DNA of 19,267 nucleotides, taken from NCBI GenBank assembly GCA_910587875.1, contig CAJUOD010000051.1, forward strand, positions 1 through 19,267, given 5' to 3'. The notes below the pieces were generated by a model. It ran no database searches. It worked only from the letters and a program-made list of their open reading frames with translations, and had not been told where the DNA came from. The position numbers were made by a program, and so were the translations under genes. Below are positions 1-6,613 of this stretch, in pieces (positions within the stretch are counted from its first letter, which is position 1; each line of letters begins with the position of its first letter). The stretch is from an uncultured Oscillibacter sp. GTDB taxonomy: Bacteria > Bacillota > Clostridia > Oscillospirales > Oscillospiraceae.

Positions 1-16
1 GCCTGACAGCTTTGTT

Positions 17-45
17 AGAATACCAGATGCTTCCCGGTTTGTCAA
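17..45 (-). promoter_or_regulatory. Sigma-A-type promoter pointing out of the left edge
   Basis: On the minus strand a perfect -35 TTGACA (45 to 40) is followed by a 17-base spacer and a -10 TATTCT (22 to 17). Transcription would begin near base 10 and leave the window, so an unseen gene to the left is probably transcribed divergently from the ATPase gene. The match and spacing are seen directly; activity is inferred. Confidence 0.6.
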
Positions 46-154
46 GAGGATTTTTTAATTTTTTTCGCTTTTTGTAAAATGCCGGAGAATGGCCCGAAAT
101 TTGGTCGGACCTCTGGTCAATTTTAAAATCCTCCTGTGCAAATCCGGCCGGGTG

Positions 155-163
155 TGCTATACT
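155..163 (+). promoter_or_regulatory. Extended -10 promoter of the YhaN-like ATPase gene
   Basis: TGCTATACT is an extended -10 element (TGn plus TATACT at 158-163). The hexamer 17 bases upstream (TGTGCA) is a poor -35, which fits extended -10 promoters. The start point would be near base 170, giving a leader of about 85 bases. In that leader CCGCCT (178-183) can pair with AGGCGG (201-206). The same 11-mer, GTGCTATACTG, stands in front of proB. Confidence 0.5.
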
Positions 164-237
164 GTTTCCTATGGTCCCCGCCTCTTTATATAAATATGTA
201 AGGCGGAGCCCGGAAGTTTTTTGAGTCGTGAATTTTC

Positions 238-244
238 AAAGGAG
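238..244 (+). promoter_or_regulatory. Ribosome binding site deciding a TTG start
   Basis: AAAGGAG is placed 9 bases before TTG 254. It abuts an in-frame ATG at 245 with no spacing and lies after the in-frame TTG at 221, so it supports 254 as the true start. Confidence 0.65.
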
Positions 245-253
245 ATGATCTCT

Positions 254-2503
254 TTGCTCATACGCCGCATGACCGCCACCTTCGGCCGCCTCCGGGAGGA
301 GACCCTGGAGCTCCAGGACGGCCTGAACATCCTCCAGGCCCCCAACGAAACGGGGAAGTCCACCTGGTGCGCCTTCCTCCTCGCCATGCTCTACGGGGTC
401 AACACCAAGGAGCGGGACCGGGCGGGCCTCCTGGCGGACAAGAACCGCTACGCCCCCTGGTCCGGCGGGTCCATGTCCGGACGCCTGGACTGCCGGGCGG
501 GAAACGACGCCCTGACCCTCTTCCGCACCACCCGCCGCCAGACGGCCCCCATGGGGGACTTCCAGGCCCTGTACACCGGCACCGCCGACCCGGTCCCCGG
601 CCTCACCGGGGCCAACTGCGGCGAGGTCCTCCTGGGCGTCAGCCGGGAGGTGTACGCCCGCAGCGCCTTCATCCGCCAGGGGGGCGTGGCCGTCACCCAG
701 GACCCCGGCCTGGAGCGGCGCATCGCCGCCCTGGTCACCTCCGGGGAGGAGGACACCTCTTATACGGAGGCCGTGGAGGCCCTGAAGAAGCAGCTGAACC
801 GCCGCCGCCACAACAAGACCGGACAAATCCCCGCCCTGGAGGCGGAGCTCCGGGAGACGGAGGCCCAGCTGGCCTCCCAGGCGGAGCTGACCCGCCAGCG
901 GGAAAACCTGCTGGCCCGCGCCGGGGAGCTGGAGGCCAAGGAAGCCTCCTTAAAGGACGAGCTCTCCGCCCTGGACCGCTGGGAGGAGCACCGGAAGCGG
1001 CAGGACCTCCAAAAGATTGAGGACGCCGCCGCCCAGGCGGAGGAGAAGGCCGCCGCCCTCCGCCGCCGCCTGGAGGAGGAGCAGGTCCCGGAGAACGACG
1101 TGACGGTCCGCCTCCGGGGAGCCATTGTGAACCTGAACACCGTCCGCAAAAACGCCGAGAGGGCCCAGGAGCAGTACGACGCCGCCAAGGCCGCCCTGGC
1201 CCGGGCGGAGGAGCAGCTGTCCGCCGGTCCCTTCGCCGGGCAGACGGCGGAGGAGGCCAAGCGCACCGCCGCCGATCCCCTGCCCAAGGTCAAGCGCCCC
1301 CTGGCGCCCCTGCTGCTGACGGCCCTGGCCTGTGTCTGCGCCTCCCTGGGGGCGGGCTACGGCGTGTACTTTTATGTGAAGAACCTCCCCGCCGCCCTGG
1401 GGACCGCCGCCGGGCTCCTGGCCCTGACCGCCGTCCTCACCCTGCTCCTCTGGAGGCGGGCGGGGAAGCAGGCCAAAACCGCCGCCCTGACGGAGCGCTA
1501 CGGCACCGCCGATCCGGCGGAGATTGCCGCCCAGGCGGAGGCCTACGCCGCCCTCCTCTCGGACCGGGACGCCGCCAAACAGGAGGCCTCCACGAAATCC
1601 GCCGCCGCCCAGGGCCTCTGGCAGTCCGTGGACGTGAACGCCGACGGCATTTTGGAGGAGGTCCGCCGTTTCGCCCCCGCCGCTTACGACATTCCCTCCG
1701 CCGACGCGGCCCTCCGTGCCAGCGCCCTGCTCCGCAGGGAGCTTAGCGAGGCGGAGAAAGCCGCCCACGAGGCCCGCCTCCGGGCGGAATTCCAGACCGG
1801 ACAGGCCCCCCAGCCGGAGGACCCGGACACCCCGCCCCTTCTCCCGCCGGAGCGGAACCGGGAGGCCGTCACAGAGGACCTGGAGGCCGTCCGGGGGGAC
1901 CTGTCCGCCCTCCGTTCCAGCCTGGACCGCATCGCCGGGCGGCTCCACGCTGCCGGGGACCCCCTGGCTCTTCAGGCCGCCGCCGAGCGCCTCACCGACG
2001 AGATCGCCCTTTTAGAGGGGGAATACGCCGCCATCGAGCTGGCCATGTCCACCCTGGCCCACGCCAATACCCAGCTTCAGGGCCGCTTCTCCCCCGCCCT
2101 TGGGAAGCGCGCCGCCGAGATTTTCGACGGCCTCACCGGCGGGGCCTACGGCGGCGTGATCCTGGACAAGACCCTCCGGGTGTCGGCGGAGCCCGCGGGC
2201 ACCGGCGTGCCCCGGGACGTGGGCTATCTCTCCGCCGGGGCGGCGGACCAGCTGTATCTGGCGGTGCGCCTGGCGGTCTGCGATTTGGTCCTGCCCCCGG
2301 AGAACGCCGTGCCTATCGTCCTGGACGACGCCCTAGCCAGCTTCGACGACGCGCGCTGCGCCGCCGCCCTGGACTACCTCCGCCAGGAGGCGGAGAAGCG
2401 CCAGATCCTGCTCTTCACCTGCCACAGCCGGGAGGCGGCGCATTTCCAAAACGACCCCGCCGTCTCCATCCGGCACTTGACGGCCCCGGCGGAGCGGGTA
2501 TAA
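254..2503 (+). CDS. YhaN/SbcC-like coiled-coil ATPase with two central membrane segments
   Basis: This is an ABC/SMC-type ATPase of the Rad50/SbcC/YhaN group, which in relatives acts on DNA ends with a nuclease partner. The N-terminal Walker A is in QAPNETGKST (about residue 35). A long Ala/Glu/Arg-rich coiled coil covers roughly 180-330. Two hydrophobic helices lie at about 350-376 and 377-401. The C-terminal half carries a signature (LSAGAADQ), a Walker B (PIVLDDALASFDD) and a His switch (TCHSRE). I place the start at TTG 254 because AAAGGAG (238-244) lies 9 bases upstream and the protein then begins MLIRRMTATFGRL, as relatives do. A TTG at 221 is in frame but has no ribosome site. The length is 749 aa. 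The usual calcineurin-like nuclease partner is not downstream; it could only lie to the left, but the promoter there points away. Its DNA-repair role is inferred from the family. Confidence 0.8.
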   Translation: MLIRRMTATFGRLREETLELQDGLNILQAPNETGKSTWCAFLLAMLYGVNTKERDRAGLLADKNRYAPWSGGSMSGRLDCRAGNDALTLFRTTRRQTAPMGDFQALYTGTADPVPGLTGANCGEVLLGVSREVYARSAFIRQGGVAVTQDPGLERRIAALVTSGEEDTSYTEAVEALKKQLNRRRHNKTGQIPALEAELRETEAQLASQAELTRQRENLLARAGELEAKEASLKDELSALDRWEEHRKRQDLQKIEDAAAQAEEKAAALRRRLEEEQVPENDVTVRLRGAIVNLNTVRKNAERAQEQYDAAKAALARAEEQLSAGPFAGQTAEEAKRTAADPLPKVKRPLAPLLLTALACVCASLGAGYGVYFYVKNLPAALGTAAGLLALTAVLTLLLWRRAGKQAKTAALTERYGTADPAEIAAQAEAYAALLSDRDAAKQEASTKSAAAQGLWQSVDVNADGILEEVRRFAPAAYDIPSADAALRASALLRRELSEAEKAAHEARLRAEFQTGQAPQPEDPDTPPLLPPERNREAVTEDLEAVRGDLSALRSSLDRIAGRLHAAGDPLALQAAAERLTDEIALLEGEYAAIELAMSTLAHANTQLQGRFSPALGKRAAEIFDGLTGGAYGGVILDKTLRVSAEPAGTGVPRDVGYLSAGAADQLYLAVRLAVCDLVLPPENAVPIVLDDALASFDDARCAAALDYLRQEAEKRQILLFTCHSREAAHFQNDPAVSIRHLTAPAERV

Positions 2504-2541
2504 AATACACCTGACTATTTATTAAAGAGGAGACCACGATT

Positions 2542-3363
2542 ATGAGCGAATGCACCCACGACTGCTCCACCTGCGGCGAGTCCTGCGCGGACCGCCAGGA
2601 GCCCCAGTCCCTTCTGAAAGAGCTGAACCCCCACGCCCGGGTGGGCAAGGTCTTCGGCGTCGTGTCCGGCAAGGGCGGCGTCGGCAAGTCCATGGTCACC
2701 AGCCAGCTGGCGGTCACCATGCGCCGCCGGGGCCACAGCGTCGGCGTCCTGGACGCGGACGTCACCGGCCCCTCCATTCCCAAGGCCTTCGGCGTCCACG
2801 GCCAGGCCGTGGGCGGGGAAGAGGGCATCTACCCCATGGAGTCCCGCTCCGGCATCCAGATGATGTCCACCAACCTGCTCCTGCCCAACGAGACGGACCC
2901 GGTCATCTGGCGGGGCCCGGTCATCTCCGGCGTGGTCCAGCAGTTCTGGACCGACGTGCTGTGGAACTGCGACTATCTCTTCGTCGACATGCCTCCCGGC
3001 ACCGGGGACGTGTCCCTGTCCGTCTTCCAGTCCATCCCCCTGGACGGCATCGTCGTCGTAGCCTCCCCCCAGGAGCTGGTAAGCATGGTGGTGGAGAAGG
3101 CCGTCAAGATGGCGGAGCTGATGGAGGTCCCCATTGTGGGCCTCATCGAGAACATGAGCTATGTCCTCTGCCCGGACTGCGGCAAGAAGCTCCGCCTCTT
3201 CGGCGAGGGTAAGACCGCCGAGGCGGCGAAGCGCCATAATCTGCCCCTGCTTGCCGAAATGCCCATCGACCCCGCCCTGGCGGCCCTAGTGGACGCGGGG
3301 GACATCGAGTCCTTCCAGGGCGATTGGCTGGACGCCGCCGCCGACCTGCTGGAGAAAAAGTAA
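2542..3363 (+). CDS. mrp: Mrp/NBP35 (ApbC-type) Fe-S cluster carrier ATPase
   Basis: This is a cytosolic P-loop ATPase of the Mrp/ApbC/Nbp35 family that binds and transfers [4Fe-4S] clusters to apo-enzymes. The deviant Walker A GKGGVGKS is at residues 43-50. DADVTGPSIPK follows, then the VDMPPGTGD region. The cluster-binding CPDC (C210, C213) is followed by GEGKT. The N-terminus adds a second Cys cluster (C4, C8, C11, C15) reminiscent in position, not in exact spacing, of Nbp35 proteins. The start ATG has AAAGAGGAG (2524-2532) upstream. The 273 aa length is normal, except that the common DUF59 N-terminal domain is absent. It begins 38 bases after the ATPase gene and is probably in the same transcript. 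Family assignment is secure; client enzymes are unknown. Confidence 0.92.
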   Translation: MSECTHDCSTCGESCADRQEPQSLLKELNPHARVGKVFGVVSGKGGVGKSMVTSQLAVTMRRRGHSVGVLDADVTGPSIPKAFGVHGQAVGGEEGIYPMESRSGIQMMSTNLLLPNETDPVIWRGPVISGVVQQFWTDVLWNCDYLFVDMPPGTGDVSLSVFQSIPLDGIVVVASPQELVSMVVEKAVKMAELMEVPIVGLIENMSYVLCPDCGKKLRLFGEGKTAEAAKRHNLPLLAEMPIDPALAALVDAGDIESFQGDWLDAAADLLEKK

Positions 3364-3371
3364 GCCGCAAC

Positions 3372-3412
3372 CGCGCTCCGTTCCCGGACCCCCGGGGCGG
3401 AGCGCGCCTTTT
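3372..3412 (+). terminator. Rho-independent terminator after mrp
   Basis: CGCGCTCCG (3372-3380) pairs perfectly with CGGAGCGCG (3398-3406). An inner CCCGG/CCGGG stem lies inside, and the stem is followed by CCTTTTCCCC. The T-run is short but the stem is very stable. It separates mrp from xpt. Confidence 0.7.
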
Positions 3413-3473
3413 CCCCCAAAAATATGTACTGACCGCACAAGGCCCCCCGCCCCCTTTTTGTGGGGAACGGCAA

Positions 3474-3502
3474 TTGCAAAACCCGCCGGGATTCGACATA
3501 AT
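3474..3502 (+). promoter_or_regulatory. Promoter of the xpt-guaA operon
   Basis: TTGCAA (3474-3479), 17 bases, then CATAAT (3497-3502). The start point would be near 3509, only about 29 bases before xpt. The leader is therefore too short for the purine riboswitch that controls xpt in Bacillus. AGGAGGA (3524-3530) is the ribosome site. Confidence 0.65.
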
Positions 3503-3537
3503 AGTGGGTAACAATATGATAGTAGGAGGAACGCGCT

Positions 3538-4116
3538 ATGCAGGAGCTGAAAGACCGCATTGTCAAGGAGGGCAAGGTCCTCCCGGGAAACATCATCAAG
3601 GTGGACGGATTCCTGAACCACCGCATTGATACGGAGCTGATGGACCACATCGCCGAGGAGCTGGGGCGGCACTTCGACATGGACGGCGTGGACGTGATCC
3701 TGACCGCTGAGGCCAGCGGCATCGCCCTGGCGGCGGTGGTGGCCCGGCACTTTGGCAAGCCCATGATCTTCGCCAAAAAGGCCAAGAGCGACAACATCGA
3801 GGGCGGCCTGTACCAGAGCGACATCTTCTCCTATACATACAAGAAAAAGGTCACCCTGCTGGTCAGCAAGGAGTGGCTCCACGCCGGGGACCGGGTGCTG
3901 GTGGTGGATGACTTCATGGCCAACGGCGAGGCCATGCGGGGCCTGTGCGACATTGTGGAGAAGGCCGGGGCGAAGCTGGTGGGCATCGGCTGCGCCGTGG
4001 AAAAGGGCTTCCAGGGCGGCGGCGACAAGCTCCGCCAAGCGGGGGTGAACCTCCACTCCCTGGCCGTCATCGAGTCCGCCGAACCCGGCAACATCGTCTT
4101 CCGGGAGGAAGCCTGA
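3538..4116 (+). CDS. xpt: Xanthine phosphoribosyltransferase
   Basis: Cytosolic purine salvage enzyme that joins xanthine to PRPP, giving XMP and pyrophosphate. The type I PRTase PRPP loop VLVVDDFMANGEA lies at residues 120-132, and EASGIALAA around 60 provides the pyrophosphate loop region. The N-terminus (MQELKDRIVKEGKVLPGNI) and the motif FAKKAKSDN are typical of Bacillus Xpt. The 192 aa length is essentially that of the B. subtilis enzyme (about 194). An ideal AGGAGGA lies 7 bases before the ATG. The stop is 14 bases before guaA, so the XMP made here would be substrate for the next enzyme. No permease gene (pbuX) accompanies it. Confidence 0.95.
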   Translation: MQELKDRIVKEGKVLPGNIIKVDGFLNHRIDTELMDHIAEELGRHFDMDGVDVILTAEASGIALAAVVARHFGKPMIFAKKAKSDNIEGGLYQSDIFSYTYKKKVTLLVSKEWLHAGDRVLVVDDFMANGEAMRGLCDIVEKAGAKLVGIGCAVEKGFQGGGDKLRQAGVNLHSLAVIESAEPGNIVFREEA

Positions 4117-4130
4117 AAGGAAGTGTCCCC

Positions 4131-5672
4131 ATGTCCCACCAAACCGTCATCGTCCTGGACTTCGGCGGGCAGTACAACCAGCTCATCGCCCGCCGGGTCC
4201 GGGAGCAGGGGGTCTACTGCGAGGTCCGGCCCTATACCACCTCCGTCGCAGACCTGAAGGCCCTGGACCCCATCGGCATCATCTTCACCGGGGGTCCCGG
4301 CAGCGTCTACGACCCCGCCGCCCCCCACGCGGACCCGGAGATTTTCAATCTGGGCGCGCCCATCCTGGGCATCTGCTACGGCTGCCAGCTCCTGGCCCAC
4401 CACCTGGGCGGGAAGGTCGCCCCCGCCCAGAGCGACGCCGCCCGGGAGTACGGCAAGACCGAAACCTTCTTCGACACGGGCTGCAAGCTCTTCCGGGGCC
4501 TCCCCGAGACCAGCGTCACCTGGATGAGCCATGGGGACTACATGGAACGGGTCCCCGAGGGCTTCCAGCTCTGCGCCCGCAGCGCCGCCTGTCCCAACGT
4601 GGCCATCGCGGACGAGGCCCGGGGCTTCTACGGCGTCCAGTTCCACCCGGAGGTCAACCACACGGAGCAGGGCGCCGCCATGCTCCGGAATTTCCTCTAC
4701 GAGGTCTGCGGCGCGAAAGGCGACTGGACCATGGGGGACTACAAAGAAACCGCCGTCCGCCGCCTCCGGGAGAAGGTCGGGGACGGAAAGGTCCTCCTGG
4801 CCCTCAGCGGCGGGGTGGACAGCTCCGTAGCCGCCGCCCTCCTGGCGGAGGCCGTGGGCCGTCAGCTCACCTGCGTCTTCGTGGACCATGGCCTCATGCG
4901 GCTCAACGAGGGCGACGAGGTGGAGGCCGCCTTCTCCCAGTGGGACATCCAGTTCATCCGGGTCAACGCCGAGGACCGCTTCCTTGCCAAGCTGTCCGGC
5001 GTGACAGAGCCGGAGGAAAAGCGCAAGATCATCGGGGAGGAGTTCATCCGGGTCTTCGAGGCGGAGGCTAAAAAGATCGGCCGGGTGGACTACCTGGCCC
5101 AGGGGACCATCTACCCCGACGTCATCGAGTCCGGGGCCGGGGACGCCGCCGTCATCAAGAGCCACCACAACGTGGGGGGCCTGCCCGACTACGTGGACTT
5201 CAAGGAGATTATCGAACCCCTGCGGCTCCTCTTCAAGGACGAAGTCCGGCAGCTGGGCCGGGAGCTGGGTCTTCCGGAGTACCTGGTGAGCCGCCAGCCC
5301 TTCCCGGGCCCGGGCCTGGCCATCCGCTGCATCGGCGAGATAACAAAGGACAAGCTGGACATGCTCCGCTGGGCGGACTTTATCTTCCGGGACGAGATCG
5401 CCCGGGCGGGCCTGGCAGGGACCATGGACCAGTACTTCGCCGTGCTGACGAACCTCCGGAGCGTGGGCGTCATGGGGGACGGCCGGACCTACGACTACGC
5501 CCTGGCCCTCCGCAGCGTCACCACCAGCGATTTCATGACGGCGGACTGGACCCGCATCCCCTACGAGGTCCTGGACCGGGTCAGCGTCCGGGTGGTGAAT
5601 GAAGTCCCCCACATCAACCGGGTGCTGTACGACATCACCAGCAAACCCCCGGCAACGATTGAATACGAATAA
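4131..5672 (+). CDS. guaA: GMP synthase (glutamine-hydrolysing)
   Basis: Converts XMP, ATP and glutamine to GMP in the cytosol. The N-terminal class I glutamine amidotransferase holds the nucleophile C82 in GICYGCQ and the partners H172 and E174 in FHPEV. The ATP pyrophosphatase PP-loop SGGVDSS is at 226-232. The C-terminal dimerisation domain contains RVDYLAQGTIYPD, FPGPGLAIRC and the standard C-terminus PPATIEYE. The length of 513 aa equals that of the Bacillus enzyme. The start ATG 4131 follows GAAAGGAAG and the xpt stop by 14 bases; the frame is open further upstream, but only as a shadow of xpt. No riboswitch or attenuator is visible. Confidence 0.97.
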   Translation: MSHQTVIVLDFGGQYNQLIARRVREQGVYCEVRPYTTSVADLKALDPIGIIFTGGPGSVYDPAAPHADPEIFNLGAPILGICYGCQLLAHHLGGKVAPAQSDAAREYGKTETFFDTGCKLFRGLPETSVTWMSHGDYMERVPEGFQLCARSAACPNVAIADEARGFYGVQFHPEVNHTEQGAAMLRNFLYEVCGAKGDWTMGDYKETAVRRLREKVGDGKVLLALSGGVDSSVAAALLAEAVGRQLTCVFVDHGLMRLNEGDEVEAAFSQWDIQFIRVNAEDRFLAKLSGVTEPEEKRKIIGEEFIRVFEAEAKKIGRVDYLAQGTIYPDVIESGAGDAAVIKSHHNVGGLPDYVDFKEIIEPLRLLFKDEVRQLGRELGLPEYLVSRQPFPGPGLAIRCIGEITKDKLDMLRWADFIFRDEIARAGLAGTMDQYFAVLTNLRSVGVMGDGRTYDYALALRSVTTSDFMTADWTRIPYEVLDRVSVRVVNEVPHINRVLYDITSKPPATIEYE

Positions 5673-5687
5673 CAGGAGGACTCCCCC

Positions 5688-6566
5688 ATGGAATACACCC
5701 TCTCCAACGCCTCCCTGACGGCCAGCCTCCGCACCCTGGGCGGCGAGCTGGTCTCTCTCCAGGACCCCGCCGGCACCCAGTACATCTGGCAGGGCGACCC
5801 CGCCTTCTGGTCCGGGCAGAACCCCGTCCTCTTCCCCATCGTGGGCAGCCTGAAGGACGGCCGGGTCGATCTCAACGGCCAGGCCTTCGAGATGGACCGC
5901 CACGGCTTCGCCCGCCGGAGTGAGTTCACCCCCGTGGACCAGGGTCCGGACTTCGCCGTTCTGGAGCTCCGGGAGAGCCCCGAGACCCTGGCCCGGTTCC
6001 CCTTCCCCTTCGTCCTCCAGGTCCGGCACCGGCTCCTTGAAAGCGGCTTTTCCACCGCCTTCGCCGTGGAGAACCCCGGCCCGGACCCCCTGCCCTTCTG
6101 CGTCGGGGCCCACACCGCCATCCGCTGCCCCCTGTTCGAGGGAGAGCGCTTCGAGGACTACGAGCTGGTCTTCGACCAGCCCGAGGACGCGGGCACCCTC
6201 CTCCTCACCCCCCAGGGCCTCCTCCAGGACGGCGAGACGGAGCCCATGCTCCGGGGCGGCAGAGTGACCCTGGACTACGAGGTCTTCCGCCGCCTGGACA
6301 CCCTCATCTTCCAGGGTCTCCGCTCCACGCACGTCACCCTGCGCCACAAAGAGACTGGCCAGGGCGTGTCCCTGGACTTTGGGGACTTCCCCATGATCGC
6401 CTTCTGGACCAAGCCCGGCGCGCCCTTCCTCTGCATGGAGCCCTGGCATGGCTGTGCCGCCTATACCGGCGAGTCGGGACGCTTCCAGGACAAGCCCCAC
6501 GTCCTCACCCTGGCCCCCGGCGAGCGGAGGGAGCTCACCTATACCTTCACCCTGCTGAACCCCTGA
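5688..6566 (+). CDS. LacX-like aldose 1-epimerase family protein
   Basis: A galactose-mutarotase-fold protein of the LacX subgroup. Family members interconvert alpha and beta anomers of aldoses, but the substrate of this subgroup is mostly unproven. Expected active-site elements are present: H72 in DRHGFAR, H142 in VGAHTAIRCPL and the putative base E251 in CMEPWHG. The length of 292 aa is typical. AGGAGG (5674-5680) precedes the ATG. It starts 15 bases after guaA, so it is the last gene of the xpt-guaA transcript. Its link to purine salvage is not obvious; a role in sugar or ribose handling would be speculation. Confidence 0.85.
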   Translation: MEYTLSNASLTASLRTLGGELVSLQDPAGTQYIWQGDPAFWSGQNPVLFPIVGSLKDGRVDLNGQAFEMDRHGFARRSEFTPVDQGPDFAVLELRESPETLARFPFPFVLQVRHRLLESGFSTAFAVENPGPDPLPFCVGAHTAIRCPLFEGERFEDYELVFDQPEDAGTLLLTPQGLLQDGETEPMLRGGRVTLDYEVFRRLDTLIFQGLRSTHVTLRHKETGQGVSLDFGDFPMIAFWTKPGAPFLCMEPWHGCAAYTGESGRFQDKPHVLTLAPGERRELTYTFTLLNP

Positions 6567-6568
6567 CG

Positions 6569-6613
6569 AAAAAACGGCCCTCCGGCGCTTTAAGCCGGGG
6601 GCCGTTCTTTTTA
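6569..6613. terminator. Bidirectional terminator between convergent genes
   Basis: AACGGCCC-T-CCGGC (6573-6586) pairs with GCCGG-G-GGCCGTT (6594-6606), with one bulged T and loop GCTTTAA. It is followed by CTTTTTATT on plus and preceded by GAAAAAA, giving a T-run on minus. It can stop both the purine operon and the sigma/membrane-protein operon. Confidence 0.85.

Noticed and set aside
178..222. Attenuator in the leader of the ATPase gene
   Set aside because: The CCGCCT/AGGCGG stem has a 17-base loop and the T-run is about 10 bases away, so it is not a compact terminator.
3945..4130. Longer N-terminus for GuaA
   Set aside because: The frame is open but lies inside xpt in another frame. Family N-termini start at MSHQTVIVLDFGGQ, which is the ATG at 4131 with its own ribosome site.
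3831..6500. 889-codon open frame on minus, opposite guaA and the epimerase gene
   Set aside because: It is an antisense by-product of G/C third positions. The plus-strand genes have clear motifs and ribosome sites; the minus product is low-complexity (Gly, Val, Glu, Asp, His rich) with no family resemblance.
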